Source: JAFGLZ01 sp964622545
Lineage (GTDB): Bacteria; Planctomycetota; Phycisphaerae; UBA1845; JAFGLZ01
DNA: 64,000 bases
NCBI GenBank assembly: GCA_964622545.1
Contig: CAZUQM010000010.1
Span: 1 to 64,000 of the forward strand
Direction of reading: 5' to 3'
Under the pieces are notes generated by a model. That model worked only from the letters and a program-made list of their open reading frames with translations, was not told the origin of the DNA and ran no database searches. Each line of letters starts with the position of its first letter. Positions within the stretch are counted from its first letter, which is position 1. This document shows, piece by piece, positions 15,647-23,782 of this stretch. The position numbers and the translations under genes are program-made.

Positions 15647-17614
15647 TCAGGGGATCGGCAACCCCTTGATCTCGTAGATGCGCATGCCCAGCGGGTCGAG
15701 CTGGACCGACAGCTTGCGGTTCGAGCCGACGGAAACCGACGCGGGCACGTCGCGGATTCGCACCGACGCGGGCCGGGCCGGCAGCTGGAGGTCGGCCGTC
15801 AGTGCTTCGCGCCGATCGTTCACGGTGATCAGGTACGTCGTTCCCCGGTGCTGCCGGACCGTCCAGCGCAGGCCGTCCGTCGGGTCGGCCTTGATCGTCG
15901 GCGTCGGCCGGACGGAGAGCAGGACGGGGATCATCCCCTCGATCTCGGCGGCGACGCGCTGGACCTTCGGCCAATGCTCGTCGAACGGGAAGTCCTTGTC
16001 CCGTCGGATGACGTGGAACGCGTAGAAGATCAGGCCGTTGGCGCCCTCGGCGATACACTGCCAGGCCATGGAGCGCATCTCGTCGTACGTCGGCGGGCGG
16101 TAGGCCGCCTTCTCGTCCTTGCGGTACTGGCCCCAGTTGAAGATCTGCGGCACCATCCAGACGGGTCGCGCGCCGGCGACGGCCTTGACGGTCTGACGCG
16201 TCCATTCCCCCGCCAGGGACGGCGGCTTCTTCGGAATCGGGTACGGGTCGGTGCCGATGGCGTCGAAGGTGCGGATATACCCCCGCACCTGGTCGACCTG
16301 ATAGAGCACCACCCAGGTGGGGTGGTCGGGGTCGAGCTCCTCGAGCCACTGCTGGTGTCGTTCGAGCCGGTCGAGCATGCTGATCGGCAGCTCGTCGTTG
16401 AGGTACCAGGCCATGACGGCCGGGTGCTTGGCGTAGTCGCGGACCTTCCTCTTGATGTGGGCCAGTTCGTCGGCCTCGGTCTTGATGTGCTTGGGCGCCC
16501 AGCGCGTTTTCGAGTAGATGTCCTTGACCGAGTAGATCACCTTCTTGCCATGCTTGTGTGCGAGGTCGAGCTCCCACTTGTCCGGCGCGTGATAGGGCAT
16601 GAGACAGTTGAAGGGGCTGTCGGCGTAGACGGCCATGTCTTCCTCGGTGATGGTTCCCCAATAGGTGCCCAACGGGAAGAACGGCTTGCCCCGCAAGATC
16701 AGACGGTTGTGCTCGTCGATCATCGCGATGGGCTTGGAGTCGGCCGGCAACCGCACCACCCGTAGACGGTGGTTGTCCCCGATCGCGCTCGATCCCTTGC
16801 GGGATAGGAGCAGATCGATCGCGTACTCGCCGGGCGTGAGCGGGGCCGTCGGCAGTCGGAGCGTGAAGGGCGATGCCTCGATTGCGTCCTCCACGCCGCG
16901 CGCGACCTCGACGTTGTCGGACTCCCGCACGATCGACCAGCCGAGGCCGACCTGTTCGGGCGTGAGCTCGTAGTCGACCAGGTTCAACTCGCAGAGGATC
17001 TCGATCTGCTTCGGACCGGCGGGGGTGATCCAGCCCCGGTAGTTCGGCACGGTCAAGACCGCGCTCAGGGGGCGCTCGCGGTGGCGGCGGATGGAGACGT
17101 CGTCCCACCAGGCGGTGCCGGTCATGCCCTTGCGGAGGTAGCACGTGATGTGGACGTTCCGCGCGTTGTCGGGAATCCGCCGGGTCAGGCCCTTGACGAG
17201 CGTCCAGTCGTTCGTGCCGCGGACGCCGGGCGGATGGCTTCCGCCGATGTACTTCCGCTGGGCATCGGACCATTCGACGCAGAGCGTCGCGCCGCTGTCC
17301 TTGCCCTTGACGTCCTTGGTCTTGACCCAGGCGCTGAAGGCGTACATGTGGCCGGGCTCGAGCCGGATCGGCTGGCCGCAGAGCTGGTAACGCTTGGGGT
17401 CGTCGTTGACGTACTTCAGGCTGGCCCGACCGGTGTGGCTGACCGAGGTGTCGCGGCTGTAGATTCTCGGGTTGCCTCCCCATGCGGCGGGCAGGCCGTC
17501 CTGGCCGGGCTGCTCGAAGCCGGCGTTGGTGAGCGGGGCGCCTCGGGCGCCGGCTTGTGACGCCAGGGCGGCCGCTACCGGCAGGATGATACACGCGCTG
17601 CGCATCGACATCAT
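15647..17614 (-). CDS. Secreted CBM plus TIM-barrel glycosidase-like protein
   Basis: A 655-residue exported protein. After a signal peptide (MMSMRSACIILPVAAALASQ) comes a beta-sandwich resembling CBM4/9/22 domains (about residues 30-185: NAGFEQPGQDGLPAAW, SLKYV, YAFSAWVKT, WWDDVSI). An immunoglobulin-like stretch follows (about 195-300), then a TIM barrel (about 310-560) beginning FFPLGTYWG, with a candidate acid/base glutamate in AWYLNDELP and the late strand GANGLIFYAFHVI, and a small C-terminal beta domain. The layout is that of clan GH-A enzymes such as GH2, GH5 or GH42; I cannot choose the family. Starts at 17614, 17611 and 17605 are all possible. It lies 36 bp upstream of the fucosidase gene and belongs to the same operon. 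Confidence 0.75.
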   Translation of the reverse strand: MMSMRSACIILPVAAALASQAGARGAPLTNAGFEQPGQDGLPAAWGGNPRIYSRDTSVSHTGRASLKYVNDDPKRYQLCGQPIRLEPGHMYAFSAWVKTKDVKGKDSGATLCVEWSDAQRKYIGGSHPPGVRGTNDWTLVKGLTRRIPDNARNVHITCYLRKGMTGTAWWDDVSIRRHRERPLSAVLTVPNYRGWITPAGPKQIEILCELNLVDYELTPEQVGLGWSIVRESDNVEVARGVEDAIEASPFTLRLPTAPLTPGEYAIDLLLSRKGSSAIGDNHRLRVVRLPADSKPIAMIDEHNRLILRGKPFFPLGTYWGTITEEDMAVYADSPFNCLMPYHAPDKWELDLAHKHGKKVIYSVKDIYSKTRWAPKHIKTEADELAHIKRKVRDYAKHPAVMAWYLNDELPISMLDRLERHQQWLEELDPDHPTWVVLYQVDQVRGYIRTFDAIGTDPYPIPKKPPSLAGEWTRQTVKAVAGARPVWMVPQIFNWGQYRKDEKAAYRPPTYDEMRSMAWQCIAEGANGLIFYAFHVIRRDKDFPFDEHWPKVQRVAAEIEGMIPVLLSVRPTPTIKADPTDGLRWTVRQHRGTTYLITVNDRREALTADLQLPARPASVRIRDVPASVSVGSNRKLSVQLDPLGMRIYEIKGLPIP

Positions 17615-17962
17615 GGACGGGCTCGCTTGTCTGGGTGATGAGGTCGTCGTTACCGGGCCGCCACGGCCCGTCGGGCATGCTACGCAAGCGACGGTGCGAT
17701 GTCTACGGGCCGACGGACACGGCGACAGGTCGGGCGGGAGCGAAGGGGCTGCAGCTCTTCGTCGAGCACGCATGCACTGGCTCGACCGCGCTCGCCACAA
17801 GCGGCACGGGGATGCTCCGCATCTTGGGGCTGGAATTCTCGTGCCTCACCGCTGAAGCGGCGGGCCACCCACACGAGTTGGTGGGCTGCGGTTGCGGCGT
17901 TGAACCAGAGGAGGAGCTGCGTCCCCTGGTGGGGTGTGAGTGCGAGGCGGGGACGCGAGTGC
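17615..17962. other. Intergenic region with a strong hairpin; no gene seen
   Basis: I see no credible gene in these 348 bp between two minus-strand genes. A perfect 7-bp stem with a 3-base loop (CGGGCCG, CCA, CGGCCCG) lies at 17654-17670, just upstream of the CBM-hydrolase start, so it could be a terminator for the upstream isomerase gene or a structure in the leader. The rest contains loose inverted repeats around GGGCCACCCA of the dispersed planctomycete kind. Confidence 0.5.
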
Positions 17963-19030
17963 CTATCCCGTTCGGCCCAGCAACCGATCCAGCGCATCGG
18001 ATGTGTAGTACGCCAGCGCCTCGGGGTAGTGCGGGAACGCGTGGAAGTACTCGAACGTCAGATACCCCCGATAGCCGATGGCGTCGAAGGCCTCCATCAC
18101 CGCCGGCCAGTCTGTCGTGCCGTCCAACAGCGGGCGGAATCCCTCGGCCGTGTAGTCGGTGCTCCGCTTGGTGTACTCCTTGAGGTGGACGTTGCGGATC
18201 CGCTTGCCGAGGACCGGGATGTAGTCCTCCGGGAACTGAAAGAACATGATGTTGCCCGTGTCGAAGTGCACGTGCACGTGGTCGCTGGCGACGTGGTCGA
18301 CGAAGGCGTTCATCTCTCCGGCCGTCATGAGGTAGCCGCTTACGAAGATGTTCTCGATGTTGATGTGCACGCCGAGCTTCTCGGCCTGGGGCACGAGCTG
18401 GGCGATCGCGTCCTTGGCCCGTCGGTCGCATGTGGCCAGGGGGATGGGCTTCACGTCCTTCATCCAGGGGATGAAGACGGCGCCCGGCACGATCAGCAGA
18501 TTGTCGGTGCCGAGCAGGTGTGCGGCGCGGACCATGTTGGACGCCAGCTCGAGCGCCCGGGCACGCGTCTTCGGGTCGTCGGCCGTCAGCGGGTACGGCC
18601 AGAAGAGGTAGCTGCACACGCCGCTGATGGCGATGCCGATGTCGTGGGCCATCCGGCCGATCTTGCGGAGGTCGGCGTCGGACGCCTGGGGCGAGATGTC
18701 GCTGTCGAGGTCGAAGTTGACCTCGACGGCGTCGAAGCCGGCACGCTGGGCCAGCTCGAAGCACTCGCGTAGGGTCATGCGATCGGGGTAGGGCAGCGCC
18801 CAGAGGTTGATCGATTTCTTCATGTCGTAGCGCTTGGGTGACCTGGCGAGCTCGCCGCGGTCGGGTTTCTTCCTCGCGCTGTCACCGGCACCCACCGCCG
18901 CCTGGGCCGTGGCGTCGAGCCCGGACATCGCTAGATACGCTCCGGCCATGCCCGTGGTGGCCGCGAGCAGGTCGCGACGTGTGACGTGGTTGAACCCTTC
19001 GCCTGATCCACTCGTAGCATCCGATGACAT
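17963..19030 (-). CDS. Sugar phosphate isomerase/epimerase-like TIM barrel, Tat-exported
   Basis: A 355-residue member of the AP-endonuclease-2 / xylose-isomerase-like TIM-barrel family. A twin-arginine motif (TRRDLLAATTG) followed by a hydrophobic stretch predicts export. The barrel shows FDAVEVNFDLD, VHINIENIFVSGYL, HVHVHFDTGNIMFFQ and RNVHLKEYTK, which carry the usual Glu, Asp and His metal ligands of sugar epimerases and isomerases. Substrate unknown; members often sit in planctomycete sugar-catabolic clusters next to sulfatases and oxidoreductases, as here. The ATG at 19030 has no strong ribosome-binding site but gives a complete leader. Confidence 0.85.
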   Translation of the reverse strand: MSSDATSGSGEGFNHVTRRDLLAATTGMAGAYLAMSGLDATAQAAVGAGDSARKKPDRGELARSPKRYDMKKSINLWALPYPDRMTLRECFELAQRAGFDAVEVNFDLDSDISPQASDADLRKIGRMAHDIGIAISGVCSYLFWPYPLTADDPKTRARALELASNMVRAAHLLGTDNLLIVPGAVFIPWMKDVKPIPLATCDRRAKDAIAQLVPQAEKLGVHINIENIFVSGYLMTAGEMNAFVDHVASDHVHVHFDTGNIMFFQFPEDYIPVLGKRIRNVHLKEYTKRSTDYTAEGFRPLLDGTTDWPAVMEAFDAIGYRGYLTFEYFHAFPHYPEALAYYTSDALDRLLGRTG

Positions 19031-19246
19031 GCTGTGCCCTTTCGCTCGCTAGGACCCGGTCTGTGAGCGATTGTACGTAGGCGCTCGCCAACGCTTCAAG
19101 CGAACGCAGGGCGCGTCTTGACGCAGCTCCGGAGGCCATAGGCTTCAGACTTCAGACGGCAGGGCCGCGATAGGGGAGATGCGACCGTCAGGGGGCGTTG
19201 TTGTACAATCGCCGTGGCAAGGTCTGGTCCGAGGGGATGAACTCGC

Positions 19247-19828
19247 TTGAGTGCGCATGCAGCCGCAACCGCCTCGTGGATTGTGATCGCGACATCATCC
19301 GCCGCTTTCGCCTCAGGATGGAACGACTACAGCCTGAATATCGGGGAGGGTTACAGAGTAGTCCGATGCAACAGCTTGGACATCCTCTTGGCCTGCGAGA
19401 AAGGGATGATCATCACGCCGATGGACTATGAGGGCGTGGGCCCCATCGTCGGTTACGCCATGACGCCGGAGTTCATCTTCACGAAGCATGCTGGCAGATC
19501 ATCGGGAAAGCACCCCAGCGGCGTTACGTACGAGGAGGTCGATCGTTCCAGGGAGTTCTTCTTCCTCGTCGCCAAGAAGGACAACGCCGTCACCGGACCG
19601 TTGACCAAGCGGGAGTTCGAGGGCCATCCGCTGGTCAAGAAGGGCAGCGCCATCTCATGGACCAAGCCGAGGAATCCGAACATCGTTCGGCCCCTCCTCG
19701 GGAGTGCTATGTTCCTGCTAGTCGCGATCCCGATTCTGGCCGTCAAGTACTGGTGGGTAAGTCTGCCCGTTCTGTTCGTGCTGCTGAGCCTCGGCCATGG
19801 GGCGAAGAAGGGAAGCCGGCAGGTATGA
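19247..19828 (+). CDS. Hypothetical protein with two or three hydrophobic segments
   Basis: A 193-residue protein I do not recognise. It starts best at a TTG (19247) about ten bases after GAGGGG, giving a hydrophobic N-terminus that could be a signal peptide (SWIVIATSSAAFASG). The middle holds an aromatic-rich domain with DYEGVGPIVGYAMTPEFIFTKHAG and REFFFLVAKKDNAVTGPLTKREF, reading like a ligand-sensing or 'GPL'-type module. Two membrane helices close the protein (about residues 147-185), followed by a basic tail. The base use is less GC-rich than the neighbours. It stands alone between divergent and convergent metabolic genes. A weak TACAAT box lies at 19204-19209. Confidence 0.6.
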   Translation: MSAHAAATASWIVIATSSAAFASGWNDYSLNIGEGYRVVRCNSLDILLACEKGMIITPMDYEGVGPIVGYAMTPEFIFTKHAGRSSGKHPSGVTYEEVDRSREFFFLVAKKDNAVTGPLTKREFEGHPLVKKGSAISWTKPRNPNIVRPLLGSAMFLLVAIPILAVKYWWVSLPVLFVLLSLGHGAKKGSRQV

Positions 19829-19859
19829 GGATGTAGCGTGGATCTCGACGAACCTTGTA

Positions 19860-19889
19860 ATTGGCCCTAGATCCCAGTCCCTGCCTCTA
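19860..19889 (-). repeat. Short G-rich tract at the second sulfatase stop
   Basis: On the minus strand the sulfatase stop TAG is followed by a short run resembling the gatA-end repeat (AGGCAGGGACTGGGATCTAG). It is the most degenerate of the four copies, and on its own it would not be convincing. Confidence 0.4.
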
Positions 19890-21476
19890 CAGCATCTCCA
19901 CATCCTTCTCATACGAGGGCGGCGGCACCTCCATGGCGTCGGGCGCCGGCGGTTGGATCTTGCGGCCCCAGCGGGCGAGCATGCCGAAATCGCGCGTCGC
20001 CTGTTGGGTGGCCTGGCGGACCTCGTCGGGACGCCAATCCGCCCGCAGCCGGTCCATCAGGCGCTTGCGGACGTCGGCGTGTTTCGGGTCCTGGCCGAGG
20101 TCGTGCCTCTCGTCCGGGTCATCGGCCAGGTTGAATAGCGCCGGAGGCAACTTGGCGTCGTCGGCGAAGTGCCAGAGCTTCCACGGCCCGCTGCGGATCA
20201 TCCGCGAGGGCAGGAAGCCGCCGCGAATGTCGCACAGTTCGCTGAACGCCTCGTCGGGCCAATCCGAGGGGTGTCGTCCTGTCAGCGTCGACCAGAGCGA
20301 GCGGCCGTCGCAGTCGTTCATCTTGCCGCCGGTGAGCTCGGCCAGGGTCGGGCCGATGTCCATCAGGCTGCACACGGCCTGGCTCGTCTTGCCGGCGGCG
20401 ATCGTGCCGGGAAGGCAGGCGATCAGCGGCGTGCGGGCCGCGCCCTCGTAGTAGATGCTCTTCCACCAACACCCGTGCTCGCCCGCCAGCTCGCCGTGGT
20501 CGGTGCAGTAGATCACCAGGGTGTCGTCGGCCAGGCCCGTCTCATCGAGCGTGGTCAGGATGCTGCCGATCAGCGAGTCGATGTGCTCGACGAGCCCGTA
20601 GTACGCGGCGCGCGACACACGGGTCTGATGCTCGGTGAGGGGTTTCTCGATCTTGCGCAGCTTGCGAAAGCGGCGGACCGTCGGGGGCACGTCCCCACCG
20701 GGCTGGGGCAGGTCGACGCGCGGGTAGTAGGTGTCGAACAGGTCCTTGGGTGCGATGAACGGACAGTGCGGCAGCACGAACCCCACCACGGCCGCGAAGG
20801 GCCGGTCTCGCGAGCCGGCATGATCGCGGAGGTAGTCGCACGCCTTGGCCGCGATCTGCTCGTCCATGTACTGGTAGGTGGTCTTGCCCTTGCCGCCCTT
20901 GGCCGCATCGGGCCGCATCTGGCCGGAGCCGCCGTGGTAGTAGGGCGGACCGATCTTGGCCTTGCACTTCCAGGGCACGCCGGGGTGCTTGGCCCCGTAC
21001 TCGCCGATGGGACGGTTTTCGAACCCGTGGCGCTGGTCGGGGCCGTTGAAGTGCATCCGGCCGATCAGGCTGGTCTCGTAGCCGGACAGGCCCAGGGCGT
21101 GGGCCCATGTGGGCGTGCCCGAGTTGAGGATCGCGTTGTTGTTCCACACGCGGTTGTGGCTCGGGGTGCGTGAGGTCAGGAAGCTCATACGGCTGGGCAC
21201 GCAGAGCGGCGCGGGCACGTAGGCGCTGTCGAAGCGCATGCCGTCGGCGGCGAGCCGGTCGAGGTTGGGCGTCCGCACCAGCGCGTTGCCGTAGCAGCCC
21301 AGGAAGTGCGGGCTATGCTGGTCGGTCATGATGAGCAGGATGTTCGGGCGCGAGGGCTTGTCGCCCGCGCCTTGGTCGGACGACCTTGCCGAGGCTCGAC
21401 CGATCGCACCGTGACCGGCCAGGGCGGCCGCGCCGGTCAGGCTCGTCTTGCAGAAGCTGCGTCTCGTCGGTTGCAT
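19887..21476 (-). CDS. Type I sulfatase, Tat-exported
   Basis: A 529-residue formylglycine-dependent sulfatase. The leader has a twin-arginine motif (TRRSFCKTSLTGAAALAG). The family hallmarks are complete: NILLIMTDQHSPHFLGCYG for metal binding, the activation motif C-x-P-S-R in APLCVPSRMSFLTSR, GYETSLIGRMHFNG, and YCTDHGELAGEHGCWWK. It hydrolyses a sulfate ester, probably on a glycan in the periplasm. The start ATG at 21476 follows GGGAGA by seven bases; a frame extension upstream has no ribosome-binding site. The gene is divergent from the isomerase gene at 21617, and the two may share a promoter region. Confidence 0.95.
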   Translation of the reverse strand: MQPTRRSFCKTSLTGAAALAGHGAIGRASARSSDQGAGDKPSRPNILLIMTDQHSPHFLGCYGNALVRTPNLDRLAADGMRFDSAYVPAPLCVPSRMSFLTSRTPSHNRVWNNNAILNSGTPTWAHALGLSGYETSLIGRMHFNGPDQRHGFENRPIGEYGAKHPGVPWKCKAKIGPPYYHGGSGQMRPDAAKGGKGKTTYQYMDEQIAAKACDYLRDHAGSRDRPFAAVVGFVLPHCPFIAPKDLFDTYYPRVDLPQPGGDVPPTVRRFRKLRKIEKPLTEHQTRVSRAAYYGLVEHIDSLIGSILTTLDETGLADDTLVIYCTDHGELAGEHGCWWKSIYYEGAARTPLIACLPGTIAAGKTSQAVCSLMDIGPTLAELTGGKMNDCDGRSLWSTLTGRHPSDWPDEAFSELCDIRGGFLPSRMIRSGPWKLWHFADDAKLPPALFNLADDPDERHDLGQDPKHADVRKRLMDRLRADWRPDEVRQATQQATRDFGMLARWGRKIQPPAPDAMEVPPPSYEKDVEML

Positions 21477-21532
21477 GCTGCGTCTCCCGAGTATTTCGCC
21501 AAGGACGACGGGATGGTGCCAGGATGATCCCG

Positions 21533-21541
21533 TGATATACT
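21533..21541 (+). promoter_or_regulatory. Candidate extended -10 promoter for the isomerase/AKR pair
   Basis: In the 140-bp divergent region the plus strand reads TG, one base, then TATACT (21536-21541), an extended -10 box only one base off the sigma-70 consensus. No -35 box is visible at 17 bp, which extended -10 promoters can do without. A start site near 21548 would leave a leader of about 70 bases before the ATG at 21617. Confidence 0.4.
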
Positions 21542-21616
21542 GAACGCACATGTCTGTCGAGGCCCGGAGCGGGCCCGGTCACAGCACATCGGGGCTTGGC
21601 CAGTGGAGCAGAGACT

Positions 21617-22510
21617 ATGGGCGAGCGTATCACGCGTCGGCGGTTTCTGAGCACGACCGGGGTAGCGATTCCGGCCGGGCTGATCGCAACGGGGCCGGTT
21701 TCCGGCGTGCGGGCCGCCAGGAAGGCCCCGTGGCGGATGCGGCTCAGCACGTCGTCGATCCACTACATGCAGCTCCCGATCGAGCAGGCCTGCGAGCAGA
21801 TCGCCAAGCTCGGCTTCGACGCCATCGACATCTGGAGCGCTCACGAAGGCTGCCCCCACCTCGACGACGTGGCCAAACGGCTCGGCCCAGACGGGCTCAA
21901 GGAGCTCCTGGCCAAACACGAGCTCAAGCTCTACGCCTTCAGTGTTTACAAGGGCGGCTACCAGCGCTACGCCGAGCTGCTCGGTAAGGCCGGCGGCGGG
22001 GTGGCGATCCAGGGCAGCGCCAAGCCCTGTAAGCCCAGCGAGCTGACGGCCAAGATGCGGGGCTTCTTCGAAGGTCTCAAGCCACTGGCCGAGCTCGCCG
22101 AGCAGTACAACTCGTACCTGGCTATCGAGAACCACGGCCATGCGCTGCTCGATTCGCTCGACTCGTTCAAGGCCTTCGTGGACCTGAATACGTCGAAGCG
22201 GATCGGCATCGCGCTGGCGCCGTATCACCTTCAGGCGATCAAGGCCTCGGTGCCCGAGGCCATCCGGATCTGCGGTAAGCAGCTCTTGTTCTTCTACGCT
22301 TGGCAGAAGGCGCCCGACGCCAAACAGCTGCCCGGCATCGGGCCGACCGACATGACACCGTGGATCGCCGCGCTGGCCGACGTCGGCTACCGTTGGTACG
22401 TCAACCCGTTCATGCACGGACACCCCGAGGCCTATGTCATGTCGGCCGATTTGGCGAAGGCTCGGGATTACTTGAAGGCGTGTTATCGAAAGGCCGTCGC
22501 ATCGGCGTAG
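21617..22510 (+). CDS. Sugar phosphate isomerase/epimerase-like TIM barrel, Tat-exported
   Basis: A 297-residue xylose-isomerase-like TIM-barrel protein with a twin-arginine leader (TRRRFLSTTGVAIPAG). The barrel shows LGFDAIDIWSAHEGCPH, HELKLYAFSVY, NSYLAIENHGHALL (with the conserved metal-ligand glutamate) and FYAWQKAP. It is a distant relative of the protein at 17963-19030, with an independent sequence. Substrate unknown; the context is glycan breakdown. GGAG lies eight bases before the ATG at 21617. The aldo/keto reductase begins 46 bp downstream on the same strand, so the two probably form an operon acting on the same sugar. Confidence 0.85.
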   Translation: MGERITRRRFLSTTGVAIPAGLIATGPVSGVRAARKAPWRMRLSTSSIHYMQLPIEQACEQIAKLGFDAIDIWSAHEGCPHLDDVAKRLGPDGLKELLAKHELKLYAFSVYKGGYQRYAELLGKAGGGVAIQGSAKPCKPSELTAKMRGFFEGLKPLAELAEQYNSYLAIENHGHALLDSLDSFKAFVDLNTSKRIGIALAPYHLQAIKASVPEAIRICGKQLLFFYAWQKAPDAKQLPGIGPTDMTPWIAALADVGYRWYVNPFMHGHPEAYVMSADLAKARDYLKACYRKAVASA

Positions 22511-22556
22511 CGGATCCCCGTTGCGGCCGCGTCACGAATCCAGAAGGGAGCCCTTC

Positions 22557-23687
22557 ATGAACTCCGAAAACGCCAAGTCCAACCGGTCGCACGACGTCAC
22601 GCGCCGCGACTTCGTCCGCACCGGCGCGGTCGGCGCCGCGGGCCTGATCGCGGGCCTCGGCGGACGCAGCGTCCACGCCGCCGACAGAGCCGAGCAGGCC
22701 GCGATCCGCAAGACGCGCAGCTACAACCCCGACATGGAGTACCGCCGCCTGGGCAAGACCGGGCTGTGGGTCTCGGCCGTCTGCTTCGGCGGACACTGGA
22801 AGCGGGTCGACAAGATGGTGCCCGGCGTGTTCAAGGGCAAGGGGTGGCTCAGCGCGGATCTGGAGAACAAGGGCTTCCAGACGAACCGCCACGACGTCAT
22901 CCACCGGTGCCTCGATCGGGGGATCAACTACGTCGACGCCTGCACGCGCGAGGAGGTCGTCGCCTACGCTCGCGCCCTCGGCAAGGACCGCGACAAGATC
23001 TTCTTCGGCTTCTCGTGGTACCAGGAGGAGATGCGCAATCCGAAGTTCCGAACCGCCGAGGCGCTGCTTCGCACGCTCGAGAAGGGCATGCGGGCCGGCA
23101 AGCTCGAGTATGTGGACCTCTGGCGGATCGTCATGGACGACCAGAGCAGCCGCCACACCAAGGCCGAGGTCGACGAGATGATGGAGGCCCTGGCCAAGGC
23201 CAAGAAGCAGGGCAAGGTGCGGTTCACCGGGCTGAGCAGCCACGATCGCCCGCACGTCAAGTGGATGATCGAGACGTATCCGGAGATCGTGCAGGTCGTC
23301 GTCATCCCCTACACCGCACGGAGCAAGGTGCTGCCCAAAGACAGCGTCTTCGAGGCCATCCTCAAGCACGACGTCGGCTGCCTGGGCATCAAGCCGTTCG
23401 CCAGCAACTCGCTCTTCAAGGGCGACAGCACGCCCGGCAACGCCCACGCCGAGGCGGACAACCGCCTCGCCCGGATGGCCGTCCGCTACATCCTATGCAA
23501 CCCGGCCGTCACGGCCCCGATCCCGGGCATGATCAACACGCAGCAGGTGGACAACATGGCCCGGGCGATCAAGGAGCGTCGCGAGTTGGATCTGGCCGAA
23601 GCGCTGGAGCTGCGGGATGCCATGGACCAGGCCTGGGCCAAGCTGCCGGCGAACTACCAGTGGCTCAAGGGCTGGGAGTACGTGTGA
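22557..23687 (+). CDS. Aldo/keto reductase family protein, Tat-exported
   Basis: A 376-residue aldo/keto-reductase-fold protein with a twin-arginine leader (TRRDFVRTGAVGAAG). The barrel starts EYRRLGKTGLWVSAVCFGG and contains CLDRGINYVDACTREE, VRFTGLSSHDRPH and the nucleotide-binding IPGMINTQQVDN end. In the usual catalytic tetrad the tyrosine following the D-T/S motif is not in its normal place (DACTREE instead of DTA-x-x-Y), so reductase activity is uncertain. This divergent, exported type recurs in planctomycetes. It follows the isomerase by 46 bp. AAGGGAG lies about eight bases before the ATG at 22557. Confidence 0.88.
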   Translation: MNSENAKSNRSHDVTRRDFVRTGAVGAAGLIAGLGGRSVHAADRAEQAAIRKTRSYNPDMEYRRLGKTGLWVSAVCFGGHWKRVDKMVPGVFKGKGWLSADLENKGFQTNRHDVIHRCLDRGINYVDACTREEVVAYARALGKDRDKIFFGFSWYQEEMRNPKFRTAEALLRTLEKGMRAGKLEYVDLWRIVMDDQSSRHTKAEVDEMMEALAKAKKQGKVRFTGLSSHDRPHVKWMIETYPEIVQVVVIPYTARSKVLPKDSVFEAILKHDVGCLGIKPFASNSLFKGDSTPGNAHAEADNRLARMAVRYILCNPAVTAPIPGMINTQQVDNMARAIKERRELDLAEALELRDAMDQAWAKLPANYQWLKGWEYV

Positions 23688-23782
23688 GGCGCTCGACGGC
23701 GGAGGTCGGGATTCCGAGCGAGAGTCCTCGGAGCCGAGCTACAACGTTCGGTTAGCAGAGAGCTGCGTCCGCTTCGCAGGCT

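Noticed and set aside
19198..19431. A 77-codon frame starting at the same GAGGGG site as the 193-residue protein
   Set aside because: It uses a different frame, is Arg/Cys-rich, and lacks the hydrophobic and domain features of the longer frame.
23688..23782. Hairpin CTGCG with CGCAG between the AKR and MltA genes as a terminator
   Set aside because: A 5-bp stem with a 7-base loop and no T-run is too weak to call.
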